Of a stretch of DNA of 64,000 nt, positions 1 through 14,880 are shown piece after piece. The position numbers and the translations under genes are program-made. Below the pieces are notes generated by a model that saw nothing but the letters and a program-made list of their open reading frames with translations, was not told where the DNA came from and made no database searches. Numbering within the stretch: position 1 is the stretch's first letter; every line of letters begins with the position of its first letter. The stretch comes from Tillus elongatus (Eukaryota; Arthropoda; Insecta; Coleoptera; Cleridae): positions 66,481,029 through 66,545,028 of the forward strand of contig OZ023269.1 of assembly GCA_964006375.1 (NCBI GenBank), in the 5' to 3' direction.

Positions 1-600
1 CAAAAATGAGATAAAAAACATAAAACCCTTATCGCGGAAGATCAGTGAGATGTACGAGAGAACTAACACATGCACGGTGTTAAGGAGACCCAACCAAATT
101 GGAATATACAACAAAACGGCCACTTCCGGTCTAAATTTTAAATCCTTATCTCTTTTGAACGGAAAGTGATAGAAATGAACTGACTTTAAAAATATATCGT
201 TTCGTCACAAGGTCTACAGGAAAATGAGATAAAAAACTTAAAACCCTTATCGCGGAAGATCTGTGAGATGTACGAGAGAACCAACACATGCACAGTGTTA
301 AGGAGGCCAATTGGAACATACAATAAAATGACCACTTCCGGTCTAAACTTTAAATCCTTATATCTTTTGAACGGAAAGTGATAGAACGGAACCCACTTCA
401 AAAATATATCGTTTTGTAACAAAGTCTAAAAATGAGATAAAAACGTTAATACTCTTATAGCGGTAGATCAGTGAGATGTACAGCAAGACCGGCACTTGCA
501 TGGTGTTTAGCAAGTCAAACTCTATAAACATACCCAATAAAAATGTTACTTCCGGTAGACCCTTCTGGTATAGCTAATCTTAGAGCTACATACATTTGTG
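1..600. repeat. Tandem satellite, about 208-218 bp unit
   Basis: About 2.8 head-to-tail copies. The landmark ATGAGATAAAAA recurs at about 6, 224 and 432, so the period is 218 then 208 bp. Units share GATCWGTGAGATGTAC and CACTTCCGGT. The third copy is more diverged and fades near 600. The array probably continues left of the window. An antisense open frame across it is only a by-product of the repeat. Confidence 0.85.
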
Positions 601-1580
<980 letters not shown>

Positions 1581-2080
1581 TTTATTTATTTATTTATTTA
1601 TTTCCCATACATACAATAATACTTACTGACTAATATTAAGAACAGTAGCACGTAGTAAGTTCAGAAGAACTTGTATGTGCTGAAAAACTCCTTCTACATA
1701 TTCTACAGAGCAGTTGCATGCATCTTTCCAGTTACAGTGCAACAGGACGTATCACGTCCGTATGATCCGGTTCTCCAATCTTATCTCTATTATTTACCAT
1801 TAAATGATCTCTACAATCAGCCGTGATTAAAGTCTACTCCCCTCTCATCACAATAAAAAGGAGGAAAGAGGAAGATCCGATATTTACAACAAATTACTAA
1901 ACCACTTGTTTCCCGATTCAATATATACCTACCCAAACACAATTGAAAATAACACTCACTTACCAAGTTAAATACCCACCAAGTCTCTCACGTACGCGCA
2001 CTCACACTCACACATTCCCACACATCCACACTCTTTCATGTACATTCATTATCCAAATATATACACGCAGTATGAAAACA

Positions 2081-5074
2081 TCACTCCCTCTTTTCCCGTA
2101 TCACTTGCTCAAATGTTACAAAGTTCTCAATTAAATGATTTAAAAGTTTTTTCCTAAACTTATAATTATCTTTCATTTTTTTAATCTCCAGTGGCACAAG
2201 ATTAAGTAGCACTGGACCAAGGTACGATACATAACGCTGTGAAATGTTCTTCCTACACGCCGCAGCCGTCATAAAATCACCCATTTTGCCCCTTGTACTG
2301 TAACCATGCGTTAACAATTTCTGAAGGCTTATAGTTGTGTGTGTGTATTGTATGAGTGCCATTATGTACAATCCAGTGATATTGAGTACATTGGTTGCCT
2401 GGTTATACAACAAGTTAGTGGGATATTTAATCTCCTTGTTCAATATAGTCTTCATTATAAAGTTCTGTGTGATGCGTAGAGGATTCATGTAAGTGTCATA
2501 TGCCGATCCCCAACACGATATACCATACCTCAAAATTGACTGGACCAGGCTATCATACGTCAGAAGCAAAATCCTTTGACTTAAGATGCCTCGTAGAATA
2601 TAAAAAATATGTACAAATTTCCTGAGCCTTTTGTTCAGGGTTTCAAGATGACAATTCCATTTTAGATGCTGGTCTATGATGATCCCCAGATACTTCACGT
2701 TAGTCTCGCACTTGATTATTTCATCTTTCACTCGTATTACTGGAACAATGTGCGGGAGGCCCACCCTCGTAGGTGAAAAAGTGATAACCTTCGATTTCTT
2801 TGCGCTCAGATTTAGTTTGTTAGAAGCCAAAGACGCAACAAGGTCTTGAAAAATATTAGAACTGCACACAACAGCCTCGCTCCAGGTATTTGCACCATAC
2901 ATCATCACAATATCATCCGCATAAGCTACAAGATCGCAGCGGGTCTCAAATTTCTCAAGGATGTCATTTATGTAAATTAAAAACAGTATGGGCCCCAGTA
3001 TAGATCCCTGAGGAACCCCACATTTTATTACTTGTGGATTACTTAGAACATTACCTATTTTTACTACCTGCTGTCAGTTGTTCAAGTAGTTCCCAATTAA
3101 AGTGAGGCCTACACCCCTTACACCCACCCGGTCCAGTTTTTGCATCAGTATGTCGTGGCTCACCGTATCAAATGCCTTATGAAGGTCTAAAAATATTCCA
3201 ACTGTTTTTAAATCTTTATCAAAATTAGTCAACACCTTCGAGCAAAGTTTGTGTAGGGCCTGTTCGGTAGAATAGTTTTCCCTGAAGCCAAACTGATTAA
3301 TAGATATTAAGTTATTTTTATTGAAATACTCAGTAAGTCGCAAATAAAGAGCTTTCTCAAATATTTTGGCCAGCGTGTTAAGTAAGCTTATGGGACGATA
3401 GTTGGCGGGGTCAATTCGACTTCCTGTTTTAAATATGGGCGAAACTACAGATATCTTAAACTGCTCGGGCACCAAACCTGTTTCAAAAATTCTGTTTATT
3501 ATGTGAACGATTGGTTCAACCAAAAAAAGATGACCAACCTGGAAAAGCCTACCACCCAATCCGTCCATGCCAGGTGCAGATCTTGCCTTTAATTTACCAA
3601 TTATAATAGTAATTTCACTACCAGAAACAGGGCGGAGGAAAAACGAACTGGCGCCTGATCTTGCAGTCTGATAATGCACCGTTTGTGTACCAACATTAGA
3701 ATCCTCAGCACCCACTGACACAAAATACCTGTTGAAAATATTTGCTATTTGTTTCTTATCTCGTACCACTTCATTGTCGCTTATTCTCACGGCTTCAATT
3801 CTTCCCTGGTCTTTACCTCTGCCCAATGCAACGTCTGAAATAACATTCCATATTTTCCTCATATCTTTTCCTGCATTCACGACCCTACCTTTATAGTAAT
3901 TACTCTTGGTAATCTTTATTAAATTAGTCAACTTGTTTTTATAGACTTTATATTCCAGTTCCAGTTGCCTATTATTCCTGTCATTAAGCCACTTAATTTT
4001 CAATTTGTCTCTAGTTTTAAGTGATGCAACAAGACCATTCGTTATCCATGGGCTTTTCTTTCTAGTTTTATTAATAGGTAATACAACCTTTGACTTCTGT
4101 ACTATAGTACTTAGTTTATTTACAAACCCATCCACAGCACCCTGCACATCTTCACAATAAATAATATCATCCCACTCTGTTGTTTCCAAGTTTTTTAAGT
4201 ATTCTACCTCATCTATTCTTTGATACGTGCCGTTTCCATCACTCGCACTAGCAATGTTAGTTTCATCAGAGTGAAGACCACCACCCAAATCAATCGTCAG
4301 AAATACAGGGTAGTGATCGGTAACATCCGACTTTATTATGTAAGATCTTGTTGCAGACCCATCACCCTTCATCTCTTTGTCAAAATTTTTACTATACCGT
4401 AAGAACATGTGATCGATACAGCTTTCAGATCTGTCCGTAATGCGCGTGGGAGAATTAATGCAGGCAATATATCCATTTTTTTCAAGTACATTGATATAAG
4501 TGAGGCTTGAAGGATTTTGAAGATTCAACAGGTCAATATTAATGTCACCAACTATCAAGTCTATATCAGCCCTACTTTTATTTAGAATAAAAGCCTCCAG
4601 TTCATTTATGAATAGATTTAAGTCACTAGATGGGGGTCGATAAATTCCCGTAATACTGATCTTCCGATTCTGAATTCCAAATGACAAATTAATAACAGTT
4701 AACTCTGCCAGATTTAGACATTCTGAGTTCGCGTTTAGGGTAGTTTTAATGTACACTATTAATCCATCATTTTGATTATATGATCCTTCGTTATAAAATG
4801 CATTATACCCTTCTATGTGGAAGTTATTCAGGTTGCTTACTGACCAAGTTTCACTTAAGATTAGACAATCAATGTTACATCCCTCCAGCGATTTCAAAAA
4901 AATCAGTAACTCGTTAAAGTTTTTTTTTATGCTTCTAATATTTAGGTGAAGTACTGAGAGGAGAGGGAAGCTCCCTAGCTTGTCAACATTAAGTTGATCG
5001 AGCGACAATGATTCGGCCACAATATTTACATTACTTAAGTCAAGCATGTCAGCATATTCATCATACACTGCCAT
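2081..5074 (-). pseudogene. LINE ORF2: AP endonuclease + reverse transcriptase
   Basis: This is one reading frame of about 998 codons with a single in-frame TGA at 3074-3076; the pieces on both sides stay in the same frame. The N-terminal third is an APE-type endonuclease (LHLNIRSIKKNFNELL, then DCLILSETW, GDINID and a DHYPV motif). The middle and C-terminal parts are RT (NYRPISLL, FLDLHKAFDTV, a VPQGSILGP block, and the catalytic YADD at about 2915-2930 just downstream of the TGA). The protein would nick target DNA and reverse-transcribe its own RNA. The lone stop is a plausible CGA-to-TGA change, so the copy is young but probably inactive. Confidence 0.92.
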
Positions 5075-5695
5075 TATGTTTGTTCTCTTCGTTTTTTTTT
5101 ATGACAATATATTTTACCTCAAGCCAAAAATCAATCAGAGAACCAGATCATTCAATGAGTAACATAATAAAAAAATATTCACAAAAATTTGCACTAAATT
5201 ATTAAAACAATCAGGTGTAATGAGATTACTGAGACCGACCCTGTATTTTCTGTATTTTGACAAAATATGAACAAATTGTCTTACGTATACAATTTATGAG
5301 TATAAAATTATCCTTTTCAATTCCAATCAAAATAATAAACCTCCAACAGAACCGAACAGATAGGATCCCAGTATAACTTCTCAATCAATAAGATAATTAC
5401 CTCTATCAGTACAGTAAGATAAGATACTTAATACAAGACAACAATTATTATACTTAACGGAAACAATATTCAAAATTCCCTGTAGTTCTACCTCAATAAT
5501 AAATTAGTGGCCTCTTTTAGTATTAAACAATACAACAAATTCTTAATTGAGCAGGCCAAAAATAATCAAATAATGCTATATATGTACACACAAAAAATAA
5601 AAAATAAAAGTCTGTCTGATGAAAGAAGTTAGCAATGAATCTAAACTAATATTATGCACACACAAAAAGTTTCTAGCATACATCTGATTTTCGCC
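5075..5695 (-). other. ORF1-ORF2 spacer of the LINE
   Basis: AT-rich sequence with no open frame worth reporting, lying between ORF1 and ORF2 of the minus-strand LINE. It may hold signals for ORF2 translation, but none is recognisable. Confidence 0.6.
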
Positions 5696-6358
5696 TCATG
5701 TTAACAGATTTTCAAGGTCAGCTAAAGTTCTCAATGAAATCCTTACATTATTCTTCTTAGTGTAAATGCTCCCCCTCCATACCCAAACTTGGTTGCGTCC
5801 AATTTTTTCCCTAGCTGTATATAAGAGATCAAGTTTTCGCTTTGTTAGTTCTTCATAGAAGTAGATATTGGTGTTCTTTAAGCACTTCTTGTTGCCCAAA
5901 ATTTTGTTAAACATATCCTCTTGAAAACGGACCAAAACTTGTCTCGGCTTCCTGTCAACCCTATTCTTCCCAACTCTGTAGCATCTCAGGAGGTCCTTCT
6001 CCTCCAAATCAAAGCCGAAGTTATTTCTAATAAGTGAAACCACCCCACCTCTGATCTCCTCTTCAGGAACCTCATCCATGCCATGAATCCTTATTGTATT
6101 GGAGCATTTGATTTGTTGTTCTAAATAATCTATTTTATCTCTTAGTTCTTCATTTTCCTGCTTGATGAGATCTACTTGCTTTTCAACCTGTTTATATTTG
6201 ACCAACATTTCATCCAGCCTCGTATTTATTTTAGTCACTACCAACTCCGCAATTTTTTCCGTAATTACTTCCAGAGTCTTTGAGTCTTGGAGACATCCAA
6301 TAGCCTCCTATTTAGCAATGGTCCTTATTTCTGTTTCTTGGGATTTGGTGAGCACCAT
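5696..6358 (-). pseudogene. LINE ORF1: coiled-coil nucleic-acid-binding protein
   Basis: An ATG-led frame starts at 6358 and meets a TAG at 6310-6308; the same frame then runs open to 5696. Seen in the protein: a long charged coiled coil (KYKQVEKQVDLIKQENEELR), a region starting NTIRIHGMDEVPEE that resembles the RRM-like part of L1/CR1 ORF1 proteins, and a basic C-terminal domain. It would bind the LINE RNA as a chaperone. Its place upstream of ORF2 on the same strand supports the call. No CCHC knuckle was seen. Confidence 0.75.
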
Positions 6359-6587
6359 TTTATTATACTGATACGACTATATTTCCGAACCAGTTATAGC
6401 AAAAAGAGTAGTAATTGTTCAAAAACTCACTTGTGCAACCCTATCGTGTTTTATTCCTTTGTTATACACTCCAGGACAACTTAACCAACACCGCTAGTAT
6501 GAAATAGGGAATTATTTCACTTGTTTTACCCAAACTTTTCACTTATTAAGCAGCGAAAATCAATACGTGTTTTACTCGTCGCTGCCC

Positions 6588-7483
<896 letters not shown>

Positions 7484-9377
7484 TATACATTTTTAGAATG
7501 AAACAGAAATTAGAGAAATGCAAAGCTATAAAATATTTGATTTATCTTCAAAATGTACTGATTTTCCTGCATTTAACTGGCCTTGTACATATTGGGTATA
7601 TAAGCAAGCCCAACTTGCTATATATGTTAGAATTTGAACTTCAATCACTCACCATTCTGTAGGTTATCATCATTATTCCAGTGGCTACATATACCTGCAA
7701 ACTCACGTTCAGATACTTAATAAGTCAACTGTTCGACTATTGCACATTTATTCAGGTTAAGTATGTACTGATAAATGCAAAGAAATATTTATGAATAAAA
7801 TCTATTAAAACAATTCTAAACTTCGACAACAAAAAAAGAAAATAAAGATAAGAATAATTCTTGGAGCTGCCACAACATTGAATAGCCAAATACCAGGTGT
7901 CACTTCATGAGCAGAATGCATCTCGGAAATTATTAATATACAGATTCGGCCAAATGGGGACAACACTACAATCAATGAGTTGAATTAATGGCCACCTAGA
8001 TACTTAAAAGAAAGATAGCACAGGTGGTAACAAATGTAAAAAAAAAATTGTAAATTTTTTTCACTATCTAGTGATCTGTATAATTTTTGCCACATCGAAG
8101 AGCTACAAACTAATCTTGTAAAAGCATTAATATTTTCTTGTTAGACCGAGTCTTAATCCCTTATAGTTTCCCAGATACCTCTAGTGGCTTTTAGTGGTTT
8201 ATGACTTGAGACCTTAATAAGCAACGCATAATTATTTTTTACAATTAATCAGTGGAAACTAAAAATGCAGTGATAATGAAATTAAGGAGCATAAATATTT
8301 ACCTCAAACAAGACCTACCTTATGACACCTATGTAATGTTGTGTGTTAATTAGATTATATATGGGTGTATTCAGAAATTTCCAGTGGTTATTTCTATTAA
8401 TTATTTAATTTGAGATAGGACGCAGTGTAAACAAGGTACGTGCTTAGGTATTTGTATTTTAGGTAACTTACATTTATTTGATTTAACCTTCCCATCTCAT
8501 TAACACATCTGGAGGAGTAGAGCTTTAGATTCGAATGTGGGCTATAATTATGGGACAGGCGGTATAGTCCAAGCTGTCGCTAAGTAATAATTATGTTAGT
8601 ATATTTATTATTTTTAAAAGTTCAATTTAGCCGTCGCTAAATACAGGTAGAATTAAATAATATATAATATAATAATTAAACAATATTTTGAAATAATTCA
8701 ATCATGTCATTTTATTTTACGGCCGATAAAATTTGCAATATAATTGCCAGTCAGTGGATTCGGTATTGTTAACAAGAATTATTAATTGTGTGAAACACAT
8801 TTGCAGGTAATACAAAACCGCTTGGTTAAGTGTTAAAATTCCTGGGTCGGCATCTGCCAGTTGGTAAATTGAACTGGGGTCAACCTTAATGTACTGGAAA
8901 CCGCTTAGCGGACAAAAGTACACCTGCGAGCTTAGACGGCAGTTTGTTGAACCAAATTTGATGAACGGTGGTTCAGGGTTTTCTAGAAAACACCCAATTA
9001 ACAATGGCGATATAGAGCGTCACTTTTATTGGTGAAGCCAAACTGCAAATTTAACAAAAAATGCAGTCACAATGAACAGCATTCGCGTACGCGAAGAACG
9101 ATGGAAATGGTTTTATCATAGGCGTGCTTATCTCACATATTTTTGTAAAAACTGCAACTTTCGATTATCTACGAAAAAATATCACGGGATAGAGACGTGA
9201 ATTGCGAGTTCCTGGGGTTTTCTGGGGACTACACAGAGACAGTGGCCGTATGGCGCTCGGACAAGAAAGTGCTTAGCGGCACAAACAAGATAACAACGGG
9301 TCGTCGCGCACGGTATAGTTAGGGTTTGAATAGTTTTGGAGTAGTTAAAACTTTGAGTGGAGTTTCGCGAGAGAATT
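7484..9377. other. Non-coding flank left of the Polinton
   Basis: AT-rich sequence with no recognised gene. The longest frame, minus strand 9004-8717 (95 codons), has no ATG at its start, resembles nothing known to me and is left uncalled. The last six bases of this flank, AGTGTC at 9378-9383, are the left target-site duplication of the Polinton. Confidence 0.6.
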
Positions 9378-9383
9378 AGTGTC

Positions 9384-9940
9384 AGTAGGTATAGATGGCG
9401 AGTTCTAAGACAAAACCCACTAACCTGAGATGACGTCCAAGATGGCGGCCGTCGAGCGCAAAAATTAAAAAATTGAAAATTTGAATCGATATTTGATCTA
9501 ACTTGTCTAAATAAGAAGACCTGTCATTTTGATTTTTGTAAAAATGAGGTATGTAAAGATGGCGGTTGGTGCATGCGCAAACCAACTTTTTTTATTGAGC
9601 GGTGTAAAGGCATAGTATTTTGTGACATGGTAGTCGTCTCGGTGAGTAGAATTCAAAAATAGCATCGGCCGCCGCCGGAGGCGGCTGCTGGGCTCGCTGA
9701 GGGCTGCGCAAACCAACTTTCTTATTAAGCGGTGAAGAGGTATGAGGTTTGGTGTCATAGTAATCGTCTCGAAGAGTAGAATTCAAATATGGCGCCTAGC
9801 GCATGCGCAAACCTAACTTTCTAAATTTCGGCTTAGATGCTCGGTGTTTGGTGTCATGTTTCTCGACCTGATTTATAATATAACATCGGAGTAAACAAAC
9901 AGCTGACGTTGCGGGTTTGCAAGTCTGAGCACGCTCGTTA
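9384..9940 (+). repeat. Left terminal inverted repeat of the Polinton
   Basis: Matches the reverse complement of 51245-51883, with about 75 bp fewer near the outer end. Inside are three diverged direct repeats of about 110-130 bp, each carrying a GCATGCGCAAACC or GCTGCGCAAACC word followed by AACTTTC and GGTGTCATG-like words, plus a GC-rich CCGCCGCCGGAGGCGGC stretch. Similarity to the right TIR ends near TTTGCAAGTCTGA at about 9935. Confidence 0.92.
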
Positions 9941-9967
9941 TAGAAATTGCCAGCAAACTCTACATGA

Positions 9968-9975
9968 TATAAAAG
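9968..9975 (+). promoter_or_regulatory. Candidate TATA box inside the left TIR
   Basis: TATAAAAG lies just inside the TIR. About 45 bp downstream is an ATG at 10019 that is immediately followed by a stop, so the gene it may have served is gone or begins further downstream. Low confidence. Confidence 0.3.
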
Positions 9976-10286
9976 GGCCATCTGTTTTATCGAATTTGTT
10001 CGTATATTCGATAAGAAACCATGTAAAAAAGACAAATATAAGCAAAGTAGCGTACAATTTAATGTATTTTAGGCATACATGTTAAAGAGCTAATTCAATT
10101 ACCGTGATTTTTGAAACGGATAAATGGCCAGCCCATTTAATCATAATTACAGTTGAAACATTAGTATAGAGTCGTGTAAAAGAATAATGCCTATGCCTCA
10201 GCACAGTGGCAACCAAATTAAAGTTCTCGAAAATATATTGCCTAAATAAAGTAGTGATCAAGTAGTTAAAGAAGTAAAAAAAACTC

Positions 10287-10597
10287 TGGACGCAGCAAGT
10301 GCGTTATGGTAGTGAATTTTCATAAAACTATTTTTTAATAGCAATAATGTGTTTTTTTTAAGAAAGCAGGCATCACATTTGGTTACCAGTATAATCTATA
10401 TAGTAAAAACAATGTGCCATGTTTCATCAAAATAACTTTATTGTTTGAAAATGTACAAAAATTTCCGAAAGTTAACTTAAAGTGTTCCCGAAAAAACTCG
10501 TTTCTTGGTCAACTTTATAGGTTAATAGCAAATTGAGCTATTCAAATATTTAGCATTTGATCAAAATTCGCTACCATAACGCACTTACTGCGTCCAG
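10287..10597. mobile_element. Palindromic MITE (311 bp)
   Basis: Terminal inverted repeats of 27 bp with one mismatch: CTGGACGCAG then AAGTGCGTTATGGTAG at left, mirrored at right by CTACCATAACGCACTT then CTGCGTCCAG. The inner part continues GTGAATTTTCATA. No coding capacity. The same AAGTGCGTTATGGTAGTG word begins the repeat inserted in J1 near 15405. Confidence 0.85.
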
Positions 10598-11061
10598 AAT
10601 TTTATTTCTTACAAACATGTATTATATTTCGATGGAAAATGCAAAAATGCAATAACATAAGGCGTGTTTGATTAAAAAAAAAGAAAATTTGTATCACCAA
10701 CGACTTATGGGCCACCCTGTGATTGTAGAAATAATTTTTTAAGATGTAGCTCAAGACACCCTATAATTAATATATACAATTTTTTTTCATATCTTGTATA
10801 ATAACAGATATATTGAGCTTTATTGATTTTTTTTACGAAAATTCTACAAAAATTATATACCATTAACGATAAACTCTATAGCTAAGAGTACTGCCAAGCG
10901 TCAGAGAAAGGGTATATTTGAAATGAATTTTCTGGAAACATTTTATTAAAATGAAGGACAATGACGGTTGAAACCAAGACATCAGGGCTTGTAAAACATT
11001 CTTCTTGAGACATTTTATTTCCATAGCCCGTATTAGATTCAAGTTCTTTTCCTAAATGTTG

Positions 11062-11975
<914 letters not shown>

Positions 11976-12057
11976 ATAATAGACGAATTTTTTATTGCCA
12001 GCTTCTAGACAAGATGAATTATTTACACAGTGTTTGTTAAGTTTAGAGCATAAAATT

Positions 12058-12574
12058 ATGAACAAAACAGCAACATTAGAAGATTTGAGGTTACTAGATG
12101 AAAAAAATTATATTTGACGGAAAGTGGAGCTACTTATGTTACTATAGGTCTATGTCCACAATATAGTTTCAACCCAGAGCATTATTACGAAAAACCAATT
12201 CAAATAAAATGCTGATGTTTAATTTTACTACGTTTCAAGAATTCTCAAATGTGGTACTCCCAAAGAAAAACAATTTTAAACAGCCACATATCAAACTTAA
12301 AAACTTACAAGGAAATAATGGTGAAGCATTGGGATATATTTTGTCTAACTACCAAATGTTTACGCTACCTAGAAAAAATGTGCGATTTAGCTTCGTATAT
12401 CAAAACCAGAGATATCCAAATAATTTTGATATAAGTTTACAGGAATTGGAGAGTTTGAGAAATATTTGTGAAGCTATTTTAAATATTGTTAATGAACACG
12501 AAACAGAATCGCATCCATATTTTCAAGAGTTTATTTGCAGGATCCGAGAAGATTCATTTAAATATAATTTTTAA
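12058..12574 (+). pseudogene. Small unknown Polinton gene, frameshifted
   Basis: An ATG at 12058 opens a short frame (MNKTATLEDLRLLDEKNYI, then stop). Neighbouring frames continue with plausible protein (ATYVTIGLCPQYSFNPEHYY) and then a clean 121-codon frame from 12209 to 12574. At least two frameshifts would be needed for one gene. It sits between the left TIR and PolB, so a Polinton accessory gene is likely. The stretch VRFSFVYQNQRYP followed by FDISLQELESLRNI vaguely recalls PC4-like ssDNA-binding folds; that is a guess, and no function is assigned. Confidence 0.5.
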
Positions 12575-13039
12575 CACACAAACACGGTGTATAGTATATA
12601 GTTGCTAAAGAATATATAGAACATAATGTTATTTTAAGCCAACTAGTATGTAAATGTAAGAAATTTCTAAATGCAAATATATAATAAATGGTTTAATGTT
12701 TTCTATTTCCAATATTAAGAAACACCAAAGGATATTTACTTACTTTGCATTTATTTATATTAATCTAATTAAACGTAAAACATTCAAATAAGTAATAAAT
12801 ACGTTGTAATAAAATATTGCGAAATATCACCTGATGTCTATAAAGCTGAATCAACATAATCAAATATAGACAGGAACTTCATTGATATATGCTGCAGTTT
12901 AACATAAGCAATATCTAACTATATGTGAGAAGAGAGGTGCGGGAGGAAATATTAATAGCAATAACAGATACAAATATATGTATGAAATTAAGCTGCTTCA
13001 TACTTAGTTTTAACATCGACAGTGAAGTTACTCATCACC
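12575..13039. other. Intergenic, upstream of PolB
   Basis: AT-rich sequence with no gene seen. The last part precedes the ATG at 13040 and would hold the PolB promoter, but no clear TATA element stands out. Confidence 0.5.
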
Positions 13040-13113
13040 ATGTTTAAGTGCGGTTGCTGTGAGAAGTCGTACTCGACGCGATAGCCTAAATAAGCACAAA
13101 AATCAATGTGGGG
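13040..13113 (+). pseudogene. PolB gene exon 1: zinc finger
   Basis: An ATG at 13040 begins a zinc finger: MFKCGCCEKSYSTR, then after a one-base frameshift RDSLNKHKNQCGG. The spacing C-x2-C then H-x4-C fits the zinc fingers that head insect Polinton-type PolB proteins. A candidate splice donor GTAGTG follows at 13114. It is the first of several exons read on the plus strand up to 25279. Confidence 0.6.
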
Positions 13114-13294
13114 GTAGTGTAAGAACCCTTCTGCAATACATGGTATGTGTCAGTTTATTTGCACGAAGGGACTTCTACTTAAACACTACAAACGCATGCA
13201 TCCAAGTACACCCCTACCCCCTAAGAAAGGTTAGTATTAACCCTTATTTATACATCTTAATTATATATTATTTCTCGTTGGTAATACATTTAAA

Positions 13295-13298
<4 letters not shown>

Positions 13299-13379
<81 letters not shown>
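13299..13379. repeat. (AT)n microsatellite in a PolB intron
   Basis: About 80 bp of AT dinucleotide between proposed exons 1 and 2 of the PolB gene. Confidence 0.98.
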
Positions 13380-13380
<1 letters not shown>

Positions 13381-13544
13381 ACTATGTAGCATTTTTCAAA
13401 CATAAAGCTATGATTAATGCTTTTAAATATGTAACCTAGAATAGCGACTTTTCCTAATAATATCACGAAGCGGCAAGAGTGATACGTAAAGGAAATTAAA
13501 ACTTTAAATTTATATGAAACATATTTTAAAGATTGTTTTTTTAG

Positions 13545-13692
13545 AGCGCAATGTACACAACCTACAGGACCATACTCCGCCCATGGGCCGTCCCGCAGCG
13601 GAGTTAAAAGTATAGCTGGTAGTGGAGGAGCAGGACTCTTAACTAAAAGGATTGTTTCGAGATGTTATACTTGTTGTCAGGATATAGATAAA
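13545..13692 (+). pseudogene. PolB gene candidate exon 2
   Basis: Open segment bounded by an acceptor (TTTTTTTAG, AG at 13543-13544) and a consensus donor GTAAGT at 13693. In one frame it reads without stops and ends RCYTCCQDIDK. No domain is recognised; the splice sites and its place between the zinc-finger exon and the PolB N-terminal exon are the support. Confidence 0.45.
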
Positions 13693-13699
13693 GTAAGTA

Positions 13700-14065
13700 A
13701 TAACAATACTTGTTGTTTATGAATCTAACAATATAGCGAATTGTCAAAAAAATTATTCAATTCAACCTAGCTTAAACTTGTAAGGTGTAGTGAATTTTCA
13801 TAAAATTATTTAACCTATTTTCAAAAGGTGTAAAGAAAACTTTATGAATATAACAATATGGTGAATTTTCAAAAAAAATATTTATGGTTCAGTGAATTTT
13901 CATAAAATTACATAATCTTTATTCAAAAGGTGTAAAAGAAAACTTAATGAATATAATATAGCGAATTTAAAAAAATATATTCAATTTAACCTAGCTTAAA
14001 CTAATAAGGTGTAGTGAATGTTCATAAAATTATTTAACCTATTTTGAAAAGGTATAAAGAAAAAC
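13700..14065. repeat. Tandem repeat in a PolB intron, about 125 bp unit
   Basis: About three copies of a unit with TAGTGAATTTTCATAAAATT, then TTTTCAAAAGGTGTAAAGAAAACTT and AATATAGCGAATTT. The first two words overlap in sequence with the inner part of the MITE at 10287. It lies between proposed exons 2 and 3. Confidence 0.75.
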
Positions 14066-14112
14066 TTTATTTGAATAGTCAACCAGATACTTATATGTTT
14101 TTCTCTTTACAG

Positions 14113-14509
14113 GCATCATTTGGAGCCCATCTACGCAGTCTAGAGCACAAAAACAGAGCTTCTATAGAGACTGGGGATGGACTACAGCTCGTTAAGCACG
14201 CCTTCAACACGAAATTGACCACATACAGAATACCGGCCAGAGGTGTAGTAACGAACGTGGAGGAACTCTTCCAGTATGCTCAACCAAAAGTTTTGCGTCC
14301 TGTAGGGGAGAAAATTGAACATCTCGGGTGTTTAAAAACCAGTCTCGACTTGTTTGGATTATTCCAACAACCTACCAAACAACTGGAAGATATCAAAGGC
14401 TTCAACACCCGAGCAACACCGATCACTACACCAGAAGAGTCAGCCGAAGTAGTGGAGAGGCTGGAAGATGTGACAACCAAAGCCCAAGAATTCCAACACA
14501 CTGAACGCG
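14113..14509 (+). pseudogene. PolB gene exon 3: conserved N-terminal region
   Basis: Starts after a strong acceptor (TTTTTCTCTTTACAG) and ends at donor GGTATGT (14510). It reads FGAHLRSLEHKNR, then ending FNTKLTTYRI, DLFGLFQQP, KGFNTR, and KAQEFQHTERG. This pattern (a short zinc-finger-like HLRSLxHK word, an F-x-TYRI core, a LFGLF strand and a closing EFQ helix) is the region that precedes the polymerase domain in insect Polinton PolB proteins, recalled from family knowledge. Frame intact over 132 codons. Confidence 0.7.
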
Positions 14510-14880
14510 GTATGTTATATTTACGCATTTTATTTCTAGGTGTATAGGCTGCAACGTATTTATTTCAGCAACCAAGACGTTTTTAGGTGTAGGAAGATAT
14601 AATTTTTTATTTTGTTTTTCAGCTTCCTAGGTGTCTGTATTATATTTACGTATTTTATTATGTTTTCTAGGTATATCGGTTGCAACGTATTTATTTCAGC
14701 AGCCAAGACGTTTTGGAGATGCAGAAATAGGCCTTTTTTATTCTTTTCCAGCTCCAGGAGACTGAGAAGAACTGTGAATGTTTATATTTGTTTAGTAGTA
14801 ATCCGTTACTTATACATATTTCTTTATATGTTGGGCGTTGAAAAACTGGCTTCGGTTGGAGATTTACATCGCAAGGTACT
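14510..14880 (+). pseudogene. PolB intron with tandem duplication, and exon 4 remnant
   Basis: The intron holds an internal duplication of about 130 bp: TGCAACGTATTTATTTCAGC occurs at about 14551 and 14682. Near 14838-14880 the frame NWLRLEIYIARYSL fits the PolB segment that follows exon 3, and it continues after the J1 insertion at about 24983 with SSYMELPKS. Exact exon limits are uncertain. Confidence 0.55.

Larger units (their letters stand above)
1581..6500 (-). mobile_element. Non-LTR retrotransposon (CR1/jockey group), near full length
   Basis: On the minus strand it has ORF1 (6358-5696), a spacer of about 620 bp, ORF2 with AP endonuclease and reverse transcriptase (5074-2081), a 3' UTR of about 480 bp and a TAAA-type tail (TTTA repeats on the plus strand, about 1580-1603) that runs into the (AT)n tract. 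The 5' boundary near 6500 is an estimate. Group placement rests on the APE plus RT architecture and remembered motifs; the exact clade needs a phylogeny. Confidence 0.85.

Noticed and set aside
8717..9004. 95-codon minus-strand frame beside the Polinton
   Set aside because: No ATG at the start, no recognised family, isolated; left as non-coding.
13040..13113. A host zinc-finger transcription factor
   Set aside because: Only one finger, frameshifted, inside the Polinton limits and followed by PolB N-terminal exons.
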